A stretch of DNA of 40,961 nucleotides. It comes from a virus. Below the pieces are notes generated by a model. That model was given only the letters and a program-made list of their open reading frames with translations, made no database searches and was not told the DNA's origin. A program made the translations under genes and the position numbers. Each line of letters begins with the position of its first letter. Position 1 is the stretch's first letter. Below are positions 21,718 to 30,867 of this stretch, piece after piece. The stretch lies in IMG/VR virus record IMGVR_UViG_3300037201_000054, positions 1 to 40,961 of that record. The stretch is one strand, 5' to 3'.

Positions 21718-23019
21718 ATGGCAGTTGAAACCGCACCGGTAACCACCCCGGAAAGCGCTCCGGCAACCACTCCGGGCGCGAGCGAGTTCAGTAATTTTCT
21801 CGGAGTTGAAGCTGAATCCTTACCCTCGCTCCAGCCGCGCGAAACCCCGGCACCTGACGGCGCTGAGACGGAAGAAATTCCTGTCGAAGCCGGAGCAGAG
21901 CAAGTCGAAGCCGAAACCACCGACGAGAACGTAGACGAATTACCCGCCGAAGAACTGGAAGCCCAGGGCGAGGAAACTGACGACAACTGGCTCCCCACGG
22001 AGCAGGCGAAGGAGTTTCCCACCGAAGTCTTGCAGGAGTACGCGGAGAAGCGCGGCTACGACTGGCAAAAGATTTCCGCCGATCCCACCCTTCAGCGCTT
22101 GCTGAAGGACAAACTCAACACCGACATCTATGTCGAGCAGATGCGGCAGGAAGTGGACAATGCGACTCTTGAGGAAACCACGCCCCAAGAGACGGTAGAA
22201 GCCACGGCCGAGGCTGCAGCTGCCATCGCCGATCCGAGAGCCGAGTACCACCAACGGATCGACGCGCTCGCCCAGAAAATGGATCCTCAAGCCACCGAGG
22301 AGTTGGGCCGGAATCTGCTTGCCGCGTTTGGCGTCAACACCGACGTCAAAAAGCTGGAAGCGATGCTGGCTGATCCCAAGTTGAGCCCCGAAGCGCGAAC
22401 GGAAGTACAGTCCGCCGTCGCTTTAGTGCGCAACGCGGGGCAGGTTGGATCCACCTTGGCAAAAGGTGCGATCGACCTCATCCTCACTTCCCTGCCTGAA
22501 GTTCTCCCCCAAGTCATGGAGGCAGTCGCCCCCGGACTGCTGGGAGCCTACCAGGGCTGGAGTCAGGTCAACACAGCGCGCGGAGCCTGGGAAGAAGTTG
22601 CCGGCGCCCGCGATCCAGGAAACCAGAATCAGCCGCTCTACCAGAATCTGCCCGCCTACGGCTCGAAAGAGTTCGCCGGGCTGACAGTGAAGGCGGAGCA
22701 AAAGCTGGGACTGGCCAAAGGCGCTTTGGGTGAAATGGCTTCGCGAGGCTTCATTCGCGAGGCTTACACCATGGTCGCGCAAGTGGCGAGCGGACAGAGA
22801 GTCGCCCCGCAGGCAGTAGCCAAGGCGGTGAGCGTAGGACGGCAGCAGGAACGCAATCAGCAGCAACGTCGCGCCACCGGGCGCGCTTTAGGAGCCGGGC
22901 AAACCAGCCGACAGTTTGGGCAGGAAGAAGACACTGATCCGGTACGAGACGCTTTGCGGCAACAGATCCAGGAGCAGAACACCAACTCCGATCCCTTCCG
23001 CGGGGCAACTAGCCGGTAA
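21718..23019 (+). CDS. putative scaffolding protein, 433 aa
   Basis: TAGGAG lies 7 nt before the ATG. The first 110 residues are Pro/Thr-rich and then strongly acidic (many Glu). The centre is helical and the C-terminus is Arg/Gln-rich (QQERNQQQRRATGRALG, then the DPVRDALRQQIQEQ helix). Acidic N-terminus, helical middle, basic C-terminal helix and a place directly before the capsid gene are what scaffolds that shape the procapsid show. No protease motif is visible. Confidence 0.7.
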   Translation: MAVETAPVTTPESAPATTPGASEFSNFLGVEAESLPSLQPRETPAPDGAETEEIPVEAGAEQVEAETTDENVDELPAEELEAQGEETDDNWLPTEQAKEFPTEVLQEYAEKRGYDWQKISADPTLQRLLKDKLNTDIYVEQMRQEVDNATLEETTPQETVEATAEAAAAIADPRAEYHQRIDALAQKMDPQATEELGRNLLAAFGVNTDVKKLEAMLADPKLSPEARTEVQSAVALVRNAGQVGSTLAKGAIDLILTSLPEVLPQVMEAVAPGLLGAYQGWSQVNTARGAWEEVAGARDPGNQNQPLYQNLPAYGSKEFAGLTVKAEQKLGLAKGALGEMASRGFIREAYTMVAQVASGQRVAPQAVAKAVSVGRQQERNQQQRRATGRALGAGQTSRQFGQEEDTDPVRDALRQQIQEQNTNSDPFRGATSR

Positions 23020-23062
23020 TTCGTCCCTTCGTCCTTTCAGGCCAAGGCAGAGGAACTAACCG

Positions 23063-24307
23063 ATGGCTGAACAAAACATTCGCAGCTTTCAGGACTACCA
23101 GACCGAAGGTACTCTGGTGCGAGACGTGGCGATCGACATGCTGCTGCTCGAACCCGACCGCACTCCGCTCTACGTCCTCACCAACAACTCCAAACGGAAG
23201 AAAACCGTTTATAACCCGATCTTTGAATGGCCTGAAGATCAGGATCTACCCATGCTCGGCACCGTGTCGAACGGAACCACGGCGCTTAGCTCGGTAGCCA
23301 CCGCAATTCCCGTGCAGGACGTCACCATCTTCGGCGTCAACGATATGGTCCAGGTCCCAAGCTCGGGCGACATCGGCACCGGCATCGAAGAAGTGGTGCT
23401 GATCACCGCGGTCACCATCGGCGCGGGCACGCCTTCAACCACTGCCTACCAGATTGGCGCCGTCGCCGGCACCATCACCGTGACCCGCGGCTTCGCGGCT
23501 ACCACGTCGGGCACGGTTGGGGCCACCCAGTCGCTGCGCATTATCGGCACGGCCGCCACCGAAGGCGGAGCCATCCAGACTCCGCGTTCGCCCTATGTCA
23601 CGCTGAAAACCTCCGCCTGCCAGATCTTTGAGCAGCCGGTGCAGATCACGCGCATGGGCGCTTCGACCCGGACCTACTACGACCGCAATGAACGAGCCCG
23701 ATTGCAAATGCTCGCCATGCGCCGCGCCAAGCTCGAGATCGAGGACGTCGGCATCTTCGGCGTGTACTCGCAGACGGTCAACGGAACCTCCACGCGCCTG
23801 AGCTCCATGGGCGTGCGCTCGGTAATCTCGCCCTTCGTCACCGACATGGGCGGGACCGTGACCTATCAGTCGTTCCTGCAGGCGAACGAGTTTACCTTCC
23901 GCTACGGCTCGCCCCAGAAACTGCTGATCGCCTCCCCGCTGGTGAAGACCGCGCTCGACTACTACGCGGCCAACAAGCAGCTGGTCAAGCCTGACATCGA
24001 CCTATTCGGCGTAAGCCTGAAGAAGTTTGTGACCTCGAACGGTACGTTCCTGATCGCGAACAACTTCAACATGGGCGACTTCAACGCTTCGACCAACTAC
24101 AGCTACGAGGCGCTGGCGATCGATCTGCCGTCCATCGAGTTCTGCCCGTTGTCGGACAACGGCATCTCGAACGACACGCAGCTGATCACCAACTACGACA
24201 CGACCAATCCGAAGCTGATCAAGGATCTGGTCTACACCCAAGCGGGATGGAGAATTCGCCACCCTGCCCGTCACGCGCGATTCACTAACTGGACCGCGTT
24301 TCAATAA
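23063..24307 (+). CDS. major capsid protein, 414 aa (HK97-fold, possibly DUF5309/SU10-like)
   Basis: The protein is long, soluble and rich in Thr, Gly and Val, with an N-terminal helix and arm (RSFQDYQTEGTLVRDVAIDM), a Val/Thr/Gly-rich insertion (about 85-165), and NERARLQMLAMRRAKLEIEDVGIFG (about 209-233), the long helix region of HK97-type coats. DUF5309-like capsid proteins have this size and order; the subfamily is my inference. It follows the scaffold gene and is followed directly by a strong terminator, as expected for the most highly expressed virion gene. Confidence 0.75.
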   Translation: MAEQNIRSFQDYQTEGTLVRDVAIDMLLLEPDRTPLYVLTNNSKRKKTVYNPIFEWPEDQDLPMLGTVSNGTTALSSVATAIPVQDVTIFGVNDMVQVPSSGDIGTGIEEVVLITAVTIGAGTPSTTAYQIGAVAGTITVTRGFAATTSGTVGATQSLRIIGTAATEGGAIQTPRSPYVTLKTSACQIFEQPVQITRMGASTRTYYDRNERARLQMLAMRRAKLEIEDVGIFGVYSQTVNGTSTRLSSMGVRSVISPFVTDMGGTVTYQSFLQANEFTFRYGSPQKLLIASPLVKTALDYYAANKQLVKPDIDLFGVSLKKFVTSNGTFLIANNFNMGDFNASTNYSYEALAIDLPSIEFCPLSDNGISNDTQLITNYDTTNPKLIKDLVYTQAGWRIRHPARHARFTNWTAFQ

Positions 24308-24315
24308 CTTGCACT

Positions 24316-24360
24316 GTGGCGTGCGGGGTGCTCCAAGGCCCCGCACGTCACGGCATTTTT
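24316..24360 (+). terminator. intrinsic terminator after the capsid gene
   Basis: A 13-bp GC-rich stem (24316-24328 with 24339-24351, one G-U pair) with a 10-nt loop is followed by GGCATTTTT. This is a typical Rho-independent terminator 8 nt after the capsid stop. The downstream genes lie in the same direction, so partial readthrough probably sets their lower level. Confidence 0.75.
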
Positions 24361-24380
24361 ATCCACGTAGGAGAATATTC

Positions 24381-24890
24381 ATGCACGTAGCACAAGAAAA
24401 CTGGAAAGCGACCTGCCTGGTCTGCAAGAAAGAGATTCAATATGGCGAGTGGAAGTGCGACAAGCTTCCCGGCAGCCACAAGGTCCAGGAGAAAACTTAC
24501 TTCCACCTGGGCGGCTCGCACCTGCAGAACTGGCGCGAACGCCGCGGCTGGTCGCCTCAGGTAATCCTGCGGGCAGGCTACGGGATCACCGATCCCCGCA
24601 CCGGCGCGCAGACGTTAGAACCAACCGTCCGCGTTTACTTTTCCAACCAGCAGCTGACCACCGAAGATCCCCAGATTCAGTTTTTGGTCGAGACCAAGAA
24701 CGATATGACCATCGCCTGGGGCGAGGAAGGCCACAAATCGTGGCAGAAGATTTATCTCACCCAGGATCAGCAGAAGGACCTGGCTAACAGCGAACTCGAG
24801 AACCTGAACAAACAAATTCGGGAATCGAACGCTCTGCTGGCCGAAGTCCAGGGACGCGGCAAGACGAAACTCGTCGAGGCGCGCTCCTAA
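24381..24890 (+). CDS. structural-region protein with zinc site and coiled-coil tail, 169 aa
   Basis: AGGAG precedes the ATG at 24381. CLVCKKEI (12-19) and a further Cys at 26 suggest a small metal site; the centre is alpha/beta. The C-terminal 40 residues form a coiled coil (SELENLNKQIRESNALLAEV). It is the first gene after the capsid terminator. Head decoration or assembly are possible roles but not shown. Confidence 0.6.
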   Translation: MHVAQENWKATCLVCKKEIQYGEWKCDKLPGSHKVQEKTYFHLGGSHLQNWRERRGWSPQVILRAGYGITDPRTGAQTLEPTVRVYFSNQQLTTEDPQIQFLVETKNDMTIAWGEEGHKSWQKIYLTQDQQKDLANSELENLNKQIRESNALLAEVQGRGKTKLVEARS

Positions 24891-25283
24891 GTGTCCCTTT
24901 GTCGCGGGTGCGGAGCCGGCGCGTTGCGAACCTGCGCGCGCTATGGCTCCGACATGAGTCTGCTCGAGGAAGTCTGCCCTACCTGCAAGCCTGAAGTGTT
25001 TCAGGGCGTGAAGGTGACCGACGCCTCCGACAAGAAAATCTGGGACGGCTACATGGTCGAGCCCGAGCGCTACAGCTCGCGCGACTCGGAAAACGTCGTC
25101 CACGCCAAAGACGAACTGCGGCAAGACATCTGGAACGAATTCAACCGCGACCCGGACGAGGAAGCGCGGGAGTTGAAGCGCAGAACGCGACGGACAGAGC
25201 CGCTCACGACTTCCGAAATCGAGAAAGCCAACAACTGGGGAACCAACTACCTCAGGCCAGTACTGGAGGGACATGCCAGTTAA
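24891..25283 (+). CDS. zinc-ribbon protein, 130 aa
   Basis: The GTG start directly follows the previous stop. CRGCGAG (4-10) with CPTC (29-32) gives a four-Cys ribbon at the N-terminus. The C-terminal half is charged and helical (DEEARELKRRTRRTEPL). It overlaps the next gene by 11 bp. Function unknown; the neighbouring genes on both sides also have Cys pairs. Confidence 0.6.
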   Translation: MSLCRGCGAGALRTCARYGSDMSLLEEVCPTCKPEVFQGVKVTDASDKKIWDGYMVEPERYSSRDSENVVHAKDELRQDIWNEFNRDPDEEARELKRRTRRTEPLTTSEIEKANNWGTNYLRPVLEGHAS

Positions 25284-25692
25284 CAAGAAAAACGAACTGC
25301 CGCGCTACCAGTGTCACAAGGAAGTGCGGGCGGTGAAGATCGCCGCGATCGATATGGAAAAATTGCCGACCTGGACGGGCTCGACCTGCAGGGGCTCGAT
25401 CATGCTCGGCTCCGCCTGCGGCTTTTGTGAGCGCTGTAAATGGGAGCGCGAGCACGGGCCGAAGCTGGGCGCAGTCATCACGCCCGCCAATCAAGCGTAT
25501 GCACCGTTTGAAGTCTCCGGCGATTACATGCACAAGCACAAGCCGGTGGTGGGCGGCTACTTCGTGATCTACGAAGACGGCTACCAATCGTTCTCGCCGG
25601 CGAAGGCATTCGAGGACGGCTATTCCTTGATGGACCTTCGCGGAGTCGACACCAAGATGGTCGAGGGAGTTAAGGGTTCCAATCTCCAATGA
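25273..25692 (+). CDS. phage protein with YQCHKEV...KHKPVVGGYFV motifs, 139 aa
   Basis: It has RYQCHKEVRAVKI near residue 11 and KHKPVVGGYFVIYEDGYQSF about residues 89-108, a combination I recognise from many small uncharacterised phage proteins. CGFCERC (50-56) is a Cys pair in an added segment. The C-terminus (FEDGYSLMDLRG) is conserved-looking. Function unknown. ATGA couples it to the glycosyltransferase. Confidence 0.65.
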   Translation: MPVNKKNELPRYQCHKEVRAVKIAAIDMEKLPTWTGSTCRGSIMLGSACGFCERCKWEREHGPKLGAVITPANQAYAPFEVSGDYMHKHKPVVGGYFVIYEDGYQSFSPAKAFEDGYSLMDLRGVDTKMVEGVKGSNLQ

Positions 25693-26774
25693 CGCTGCGT
25701 CCTGAAAATCTCGATGTGAACGATTCGGTTCGCCTGCTCGACAAACTGAAGAGCGAGAGCCCCTCGGGGCTGAACCGCCTCGACGTGCTGGACGCGGAGA
25801 AACGCCTTTCCCGCATTTTGAAAAGTTCCGAAGGCCGCGAAGCCTTCCGCCGCGTGACCGGATTGCGCGAAGCCGTGTTCGCTGGAGACGCGCCGCCACA
25901 GGAAGAGACGCAAGAGAAACTCCCCACCGTCGCCATTCTCATGCCGAGTTATCGCCTTCCCGCCCCGCAAGCCTGGGAAGGGCTGAACCGCATGCTCCGC
26001 GCAAGTCAAAACGTCTGCCGCGCCTATATGGAGCCCACCATTCGCCAATCGGTCGTGCACTGGTCGCGCAACTATTGCATCTCGCTGCTTTTGAAAAGCA
26101 TGAAGCCGTGGGATCACGTCCTGTTCATCGACGACGACATTGTCATGCCGGAAGACGGCCTGGCCAAGATGCTGGCTCACAAGAAAGACGTAGTGGCCGC
26201 AGCCTGCACCGTGCGCGTGGATCCGCCCATGCCGAACTTCCGCGTCTACGATCCCGAGCAGAGAGTTTTCTGCACGTGTCTCGAATGGTCGAAGGAAGGA
26301 CTCATCGGGGGAAAGTATTTCGGCGCGGGCACGGGAGCGATGCTGATTTCCAAGAGCTGCCTGCAGCGCGTGGCCGAGTATTACATCAACTGCCGCTATG
26401 AGCAGAAATTCTACGGCCTGGCCGGCGCCGCGCTCGACAAGCTGCAAAGCGGCCGGCAGAAGCAGGCCAAAGTCAGTTCCGACTTCTGGTGGTTTGAATT
26501 CCTGAAGCAGCCCGATGGCCTGGGCGAATTCGGCGAAGACATTTCCTTCTGCTTCAAGTGCATGGAACTCGACATTCCGATCTATGTTGACACCACCGTG
26601 CGCCCGCGCCACATGGGCGACTATGGCTACAACCTCGACGATTACCTCGACTGCCGCGCCAGCTACAAAGAACAGATCGCCGAGCGCGCCGCGATGGCTC
26701 CCGTTGTTAACTCCGAAATGATTCAGGCTCCGATGCAAGCAGAGCAGATTCAGGCGGAACCATGCCCGGCATAG
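25689..26774 (+). CDS. GT-A (GT2-like) glycosyltransferase, 361 aa
   Basis: VAILMPSYR (81-89) opens a nucleotide-binding Rossmann-like region. FIDDDIVMPEDGL (146-158) holds the DxD motif (148-150) that binds metal and nucleotide sugar, and the FGEDISFCFKCMELDI segment further on fits the catalytic ED helix of GT2 enzymes. An extra 75-residue helical N-terminus precedes the fold. Encoded among head genes by an ATGA overlap, it may glycosylate a virion protein. The acceptor is unknown. Confidence 0.75.
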   Translation: MTLRPENLDVNDSVRLLDKLKSESPSGLNRLDVLDAEKRLSRILKSSEGREAFRRVTGLREAVFAGDAPPQEETQEKLPTVAILMPSYRLPAPQAWEGLNRMLRASQNVCRAYMEPTIRQSVVHWSRNYCISLLLKSMKPWDHVLFIDDDIVMPEDGLAKMLAHKKDVVAAACTVRVDPPMPNFRVYDPEQRVFCTCLEWSKEGLIGGKYFGAGTGAMLISKSCLQRVAEYYINCRYEQKFYGLAGAALDKLQSGRQKQAKVSSDFWWFEFLKQPDGLGEFGEDISFCFKCMELDIPIYVDTTVRPRHMGDYGYNLDDYLDCRASYKEQIAERAAMAPVVNSEMIQAPMQAEQIQAEPCPA

Positions 26775-27514
26775 GCGGATTCAGCTGGGAGCAGGTTAAG
26801 CAGGCCGCGAACCGGCGCTGCGAACAGAGAGGCGACTCGCTCGACTTGGACGCCGAACTGTTTGTCGCCTTGCAAGAGTTGTGTTTAGAGTCCCGCTGGT
26901 GGTGGAGGCGCAAGGTCTCGAAGTTCACCCTCACCGCGAACCAGCCGCAGTACGATCTGACGAGCGTTACCGGATTCAACGCCGCCGATCTGCAGCAGGT
27001 GGCAAAGAACGGATTGAAACTTTTTTATCCCGGCACGCCGCCCTCGCCGCCTCCGCCCAATCCCTGGCAGAACAATGCCTGGATCGGGCCGGAACCAGTC
27101 TTCGACGCGGACGCGCAGGACCAGATCATCGCGCTGCAGTCGAGCTTCCCCCCGAACACACCCTGCCGCTACTTCCTGAATCCGGGCGCAACCACCACGC
27201 TCTGGTTTGATCCCATCCCGGACGCGCCCTATGTGGCCACGCTCGCCTACTGGGCGGTCCCGAATTACACCGCCGACGATGCGCCCCAAGTGATCCCCTT
27301 GCTGCCGGCGTGGATGCAGCCGAGTTTGATCAAGAAACTCGAATGCCAAATTCTCTCCTTCGAAGGGGAAGAGTTCGCCGAAAAGTACGAAGCCGCCATG
27401 CAGGAGTACGGCCGCGGCATCGAGCGCGCCAAGCTCTACCGGCAGTTTGCCGATGGATTCGTGAACGAGTTCCGCTCGCACTCGTCCGACGATGCGGTGC
27501 AGAGCACGCGCTAG
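26762..27514 (+). CDS. head-tail adaptor protein, 250 aa
   Basis: The N-terminal helical part (GFSWEQVKQAANRRCEQRGDS) and C-terminal helices flank a beta-rich middle containing YDLTSVTGF and CRYFLNPGATTTLWFDPIPD. That order and position, between head genes and the large tail protein, fit the adaptor ring below the portal in podovirus-like phages. The start overlaps the glycosyltransferase by 13 bp. A Pro-rich loop (PGTPPSPPPPNPW) is an unusual insertion. Confidence 0.6.
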   Translation: MPGIGGFSWEQVKQAANRRCEQRGDSLDLDAELFVALQELCLESRWWWRRKVSKFTLTANQPQYDLTSVTGFNAADLQQVAKNGLKLFYPGTPPSPPPPNPWQNNAWIGPEPVFDADAQDQIIALQSSFPPNTPCRYFLNPGATTTLWFDPIPDAPYVATLAYWAVPNYTADDAPQVIPLLPAWMQPSLIKKLECQILSFEGEEFAEKYEAAMQEYGRGIERAKLYRQFADGFVNEFRSHSSDDAVQSTR

Positions 27515-27547
27515 AACAAGCTTTCTTCTCTTCCCTTCCCTTTTCAA

Positions 27548-30241
27548 ATGCTGAAACCGATCGACACTTATCCCGCCGGCGGAGTGGACTCCCGCTCGAA
27601 CCCCATCAACATGCCGCCGGGGCGCTACCTCTACGTGCGCGACCTTTGGCCGCAGCAGGATGGCAGCTTCCGTCTGCGCGATGGCTACTCGCAATATGTC
27701 GCAGGCCTGCAGGCGAGTGTCCCGATCTACTCCATCACTCCCGTCGTCGGACCAGGCCCGACCTACAAGCCGCTCATCGTCTTCTGGCAGAACAAAACTC
27801 CTTACGTCCTCGATCCCTCGACGCTGACCATCACCGCGCCCACGGTGAAAGGTACGGCGATCGCCTCCGGCGCCAGATGGTCGTATTTCTACACCAACGG
27901 GCACTTACACGCATTCAATGGCACGGATGCGAAGTGGTTCGACGGATTCTACTGGCGGGACATCGGTCTGCCGACGCTGACCGCGGCGCAACTGAACGCG
28001 ATCCGTGTGGCCACCGGCTTTGAAGCGCCCACTGTGGCCCAGGCCAACGCGGTCGCGCTGGCGATCACCTCCCAAAGCAGCTCTACCTGGGTCAGTCTCC
28101 CCGGTTATCTCTACTTGGCTTTTTTCGATACCGCCCAAAATCTTTTAGCACCATCGCCCGCGCCGCTCAGCGGGAGCGCTTATCCGGTCAGCGGCTCCGC
28201 CAACGAAACCTTGGCGATTACGAGTTTGCCCAGCTCCACGGTCGCGACCGCCGTGGGATTGCTCAGTCTTCAGCCTTCGGGCTATCCTGGCGCGGACTTT
28301 GTGCTGGTGCGTTCGCTTAGTTCAGCCACGCTCTCGGGTACAGGCACCACCGTGACCGTCACCTCGACGGCCCATGGATTGATCACGGGAAACGTGATCG
28401 CCTTGCAAATTGCGGCGGGAAATCCACACGTTAACTGGTCTTCCGAAGGTCCGTTTGCGGTCACGCTCATCGATGCCAACCATTTCAGCTTCCAGGTCTC
28501 CGACGCCACCGACTACACAGGCGCGTGCGCGGTCAACCTGCTTTTGACCATTCCGAATGGAACCACCAGCTATACCTTCCCTGCTCCAGGGTTCCCGACT
28601 TTATGCCCGCAGGGGCTCGATCAGAACAATGCCGGCGAGATCCTACTGCCGTATGCGAATTCCGCATCGACCGCACTGATCGCCGCCTCGACCATCGGCG
28701 GAACCCAGCCGGGCTATCAGTTTTATGCCTCGATCTACAACCTGACCACCACGCACGTGGGCAACCGTGTAGCCATCGGCTCGCGCATCGCCAACGCGGC
28801 CGCAGCCGCATTCAACCTTACGGGACTCCCCGTCTTCTCGGATACGGAGTGGGGTTTGCTGATCGGACGCACCTCCGACGGTGCGGAAATTCCCTATGCC
28901 GTCATCGACAGCAACGGCAACTGGATCAGCGCAGCCAACGCGCAAACCACCCTGACCGTCACGCAATCGATGATCGACGGAAACTCGGAACTTCCTTCGC
29001 GCAACTATCCTCCGCCCGGCACGCTCGACTACAACTACCAGCTTTCTTTGTTGGCCGGTGGCGCGGCGCAGAATCCGCCGGTGTCGGGAACATTCTTTGC
29101 CGCCTGGGTCGAATCGGATCACTGCTGCGGAGCATTTTCTGGTCAGCCGACCATTTACCGTTCCGGATCCGCGCTCGATATGCGCGAAGGCGTGTTTGTG
29201 GGCCTCGCGGAACAGTGCTGGGATCCGGCCGACATCGAAACTTTCCCCACCGGTGCGCCGATTATGTCCGGGCAAGGCTACCAGGGCGAGAGTTGGGTTT
29301 ACACCCGCGAAGACTGCGGCGCCTTGATGGAGCTCGCCGGCGAGACCAGCTGGCAGGGACCGTGGAATGTGGGCTGCGCGGGACAATATGCCTGGACGAA
29401 AGGCTGGCAGAACATGCCTTTCTGGGTCACCGGAGACAAGCAGCTGGCGACTGTATCGGGCGGCGGCTATCTGCAGATGGGCGGACTGATGACGACCGCG
29501 GCCTCGGGGCCGATCCCCATCTCCGACGAGTACGAAGCCGCGCTGCTCAGCCAAATCGGAAGCGCGTACCTCGCCGAAGTGGAAGTCATTTATATCCGCA
29601 AGCCGGCGGAGCGCATCGATGTGCTGCGCATTCACGCTCGCGATGTGAACGGAAATCCGCTCACCATCATTCACGACTTCAACCTGCGCGATCAGCAGAG
29701 CCCTTACGGGCAAGGCTACCTCGAAGCCTACCAATCGGTGCTGAGTACGGCGCCGGCGCCGACCTTCGCGCTGGTGCGTGATCAGAACTGGCAGCTGCAG
29801 GTCCTCGCCGGTGCCTCGAATGGCAATCTCTACGAACTGTATGACGGCAGCTCCGACAACGGCTCGAACTTCACCGGCCAAGCCTTGGCGTTGATCTACG
29901 TCGGCCCGGAGCGCACCGCAATCAAATATTTGGAATGGTACGGCGACCGGAGTGCCGAGTTCTTTGTCACCCGCGATCTGACGACAGCCTTCGATCCCTC
30001 TCAAATGCAAGCCTTATGCGCGGACACGCCGGCGGAAGTGCAGGGCGATGAAAACGCCGCGCACTGGACGGTTCCCATCAAAGATTCGCCCGAGATGATT
30101 CACGCCTACCTGTTGCTGCAGCTGACCTCGCATCCGGCAGATGGCAGCGTAGGATTGAATTCTCCGCCGCACATTCCGCTCGAAACCTACGGCCGAGTGT
30201 GGCTGGTGAGTCCGCTGGCGGGAGTCAGCCGGGGAAAGTAG
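27548..30241 (+). CDS. large tail/nozzle-like protein, 897 aa
   Basis: The opening YPAGGVDSRSNPINMPPGRYLYVRD... followed by repeated beta-strand blocks fits beta-propeller nozzle or stopper proteins that close the tail in short-tailed phages. Around residues 260-325 a domain with HGLITGNVIALQI and FAVTLIDANHFSF looks like an inserted Ig-like module of a kind also seen in the fibre at 39258. Cys-rich and Trp-rich blocks in 520-640 may form surface loops. No ribosome binding site is obvious; the leader is pyrimidine-rich. Confidence 0.6.
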   Translation: MLKPIDTYPAGGVDSRSNPINMPPGRYLYVRDLWPQQDGSFRLRDGYSQYVAGLQASVPIYSITPVVGPGPTYKPLIVFWQNKTPYVLDPSTLTITAPTVKGTAIASGARWSYFYTNGHLHAFNGTDAKWFDGFYWRDIGLPTLTAAQLNAIRVATGFEAPTVAQANAVALAITSQSSSTWVSLPGYLYLAFFDTAQNLLAPSPAPLSGSAYPVSGSANETLAITSLPSSTVATAVGLLSLQPSGYPGADFVLVRSLSSATLSGTGTTVTVTSTAHGLITGNVIALQIAAGNPHVNWSSEGPFAVTLIDANHFSFQVSDATDYTGACAVNLLLTIPNGTTSYTFPAPGFPTLCPQGLDQNNAGEILLPYANSASTALIAASTIGGTQPGYQFYASIYNLTTTHVGNRVAIGSRIANAAAAAFNLTGLPVFSDTEWGLLIGRTSDGAEIPYAVIDSNGNWISAANAQTTLTVTQSMIDGNSELPSRNYPPPGTLDYNYQLSLLAGGAAQNPPVSGTFFAAWVESDHCCGAFSGQPTIYRSGSALDMREGVFVGLAEQCWDPADIETFPTGAPIMSGQGYQGESWVYTREDCGALMELAGETSWQGPWNVGCAGQYAWTKGWQNMPFWVTGDKQLATVSGGGYLQMGGLMTTAASGPIPISDEYEAALLSQIGSAYLAEVEVIYIRKPAERIDVLRIHARDVNGNPLTIIHDFNLRDQQSPYGQGYLEAYQSVLSTAPAPTFALVRDQNWQLQVLAGASNGNLYELYDGSSDNGSNFTGQALALIYVGPERTAIKYLEWYGDRSAEFFVTRDLTTAFDPSQMQALCADTPAEVQGDENAAHWTVPIKDSPEMIHAYLLLQLTSHPADGSVGLNSPPHIPLETYGRVWLVSPLAGVSRGK

Positions 30242-30279
30242 ATTTTTTTTGCAGTCCAGTCGAGTCAAGGAGAACAGCC

Positions 30280-30684
30280 ATGAAGAAGGAAGTTCCAGTT
30301 CAGTCGCAAAAGCCAGATTACTCAACATTGCGCAAGCAACTCAACGATTACGAGAGCACGTTTTACGGCCCACATTGCTGTGAAGGTTGCGGGCGATACG
30401 ACGTTGTAAGAAAAGCCTTCGAGCAGGGCGCTGATTCGTGGGAGGGAAATGAGGGCGAGCCTTACAGTCCGCATCGCTGTTCCCATGTTCTCGTTTTCCG
30501 AAAGCTCGCAGGACAAGTATTGACGGTGATCGATGCCGCCTTTCCGCCCGCGAGTCCGCAGTTAAAGGCGATCAAGAATTTACTGAAGCGCGATATTTCT
30601 GCTGCCATCGCCCGAACGCGGGAACTTGAAGGCGACCGGAGTGCTGAAACCTGCGCTTCCATAGAGCAATTAGCGACCGGCTGA
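30280..30684 (+). CDS. hypothetical protein with Cys pair, 134 aa
   Basis: AAGGAGAAC lies before the ATG at 30280. CCEGCG (33-38) and a later Cys-rich HRCSH segment suggest a metal site. The C-terminal half is helical. The sequence contains TFYG near residue 28 but not at the end. I recognise no family. Confidence 0.55.
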   Translation: MKKEVPVQSQKPDYSTLRKQLNDYESTFYGPHCCEGCGRYDVVRKAFEQGADSWEGNEGEPYSPHRCSHVLVFRKLAGQVLTVIDAAFPPASPQLKAIKNLLKRDISAAIARTRELEGDRSAETCASIEQLATG

Positions 30685-30687
30685 AAT

Positions 30688-30867
30688 ATGGTTCGCACGC
30701 GCCTCCAAATCGACACGGAGCATGCCACAAAGTTGATTCACGGCGAGTCGATCGCGGTGAAAGTTCCGCCTGACACCGACGTACTCGAGATTCGGCTCGC
30801 CAAGCCTTACGACGGCGAATCATTCGCCAAGCTGGTCGATGTTTTCTTTAACGGACGGCCCGCATGA
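30688..30867 (+). CDS. hypothetical protein, 59 aa
   Basis: It starts MVRTRLQIDTEHATKLIHG and has alternating beta strands (SIAVKVPPDTDVLEIRLAKP), then a short helix. It lies between the previous stop and the next start, with the TGA overlapping the ATG at 30864 (ATGA). No family is recognised. Confidence 0.55.
   Translation: MVRTRLQIDTEHATKLIHGESIAVKVPPDTDVLEIRLAKPYDGESFAKLVDVFFNGRPA

Noticed and set aside
25620-27904. Minus-strand frames of 372 and 339 codons
   Set aside because: Antisense to the glycosyltransferase, adaptor and tail genes, whose own motifs are clear.
28643-30010. Long minus-strand frame (about 455 codons), with a similar plus-strand frame at 28525-29781
   Set aside because: Both overlap the 897-aa tail protein; their composition (Arg/His-rich, no domains) is typical of shadow frames.
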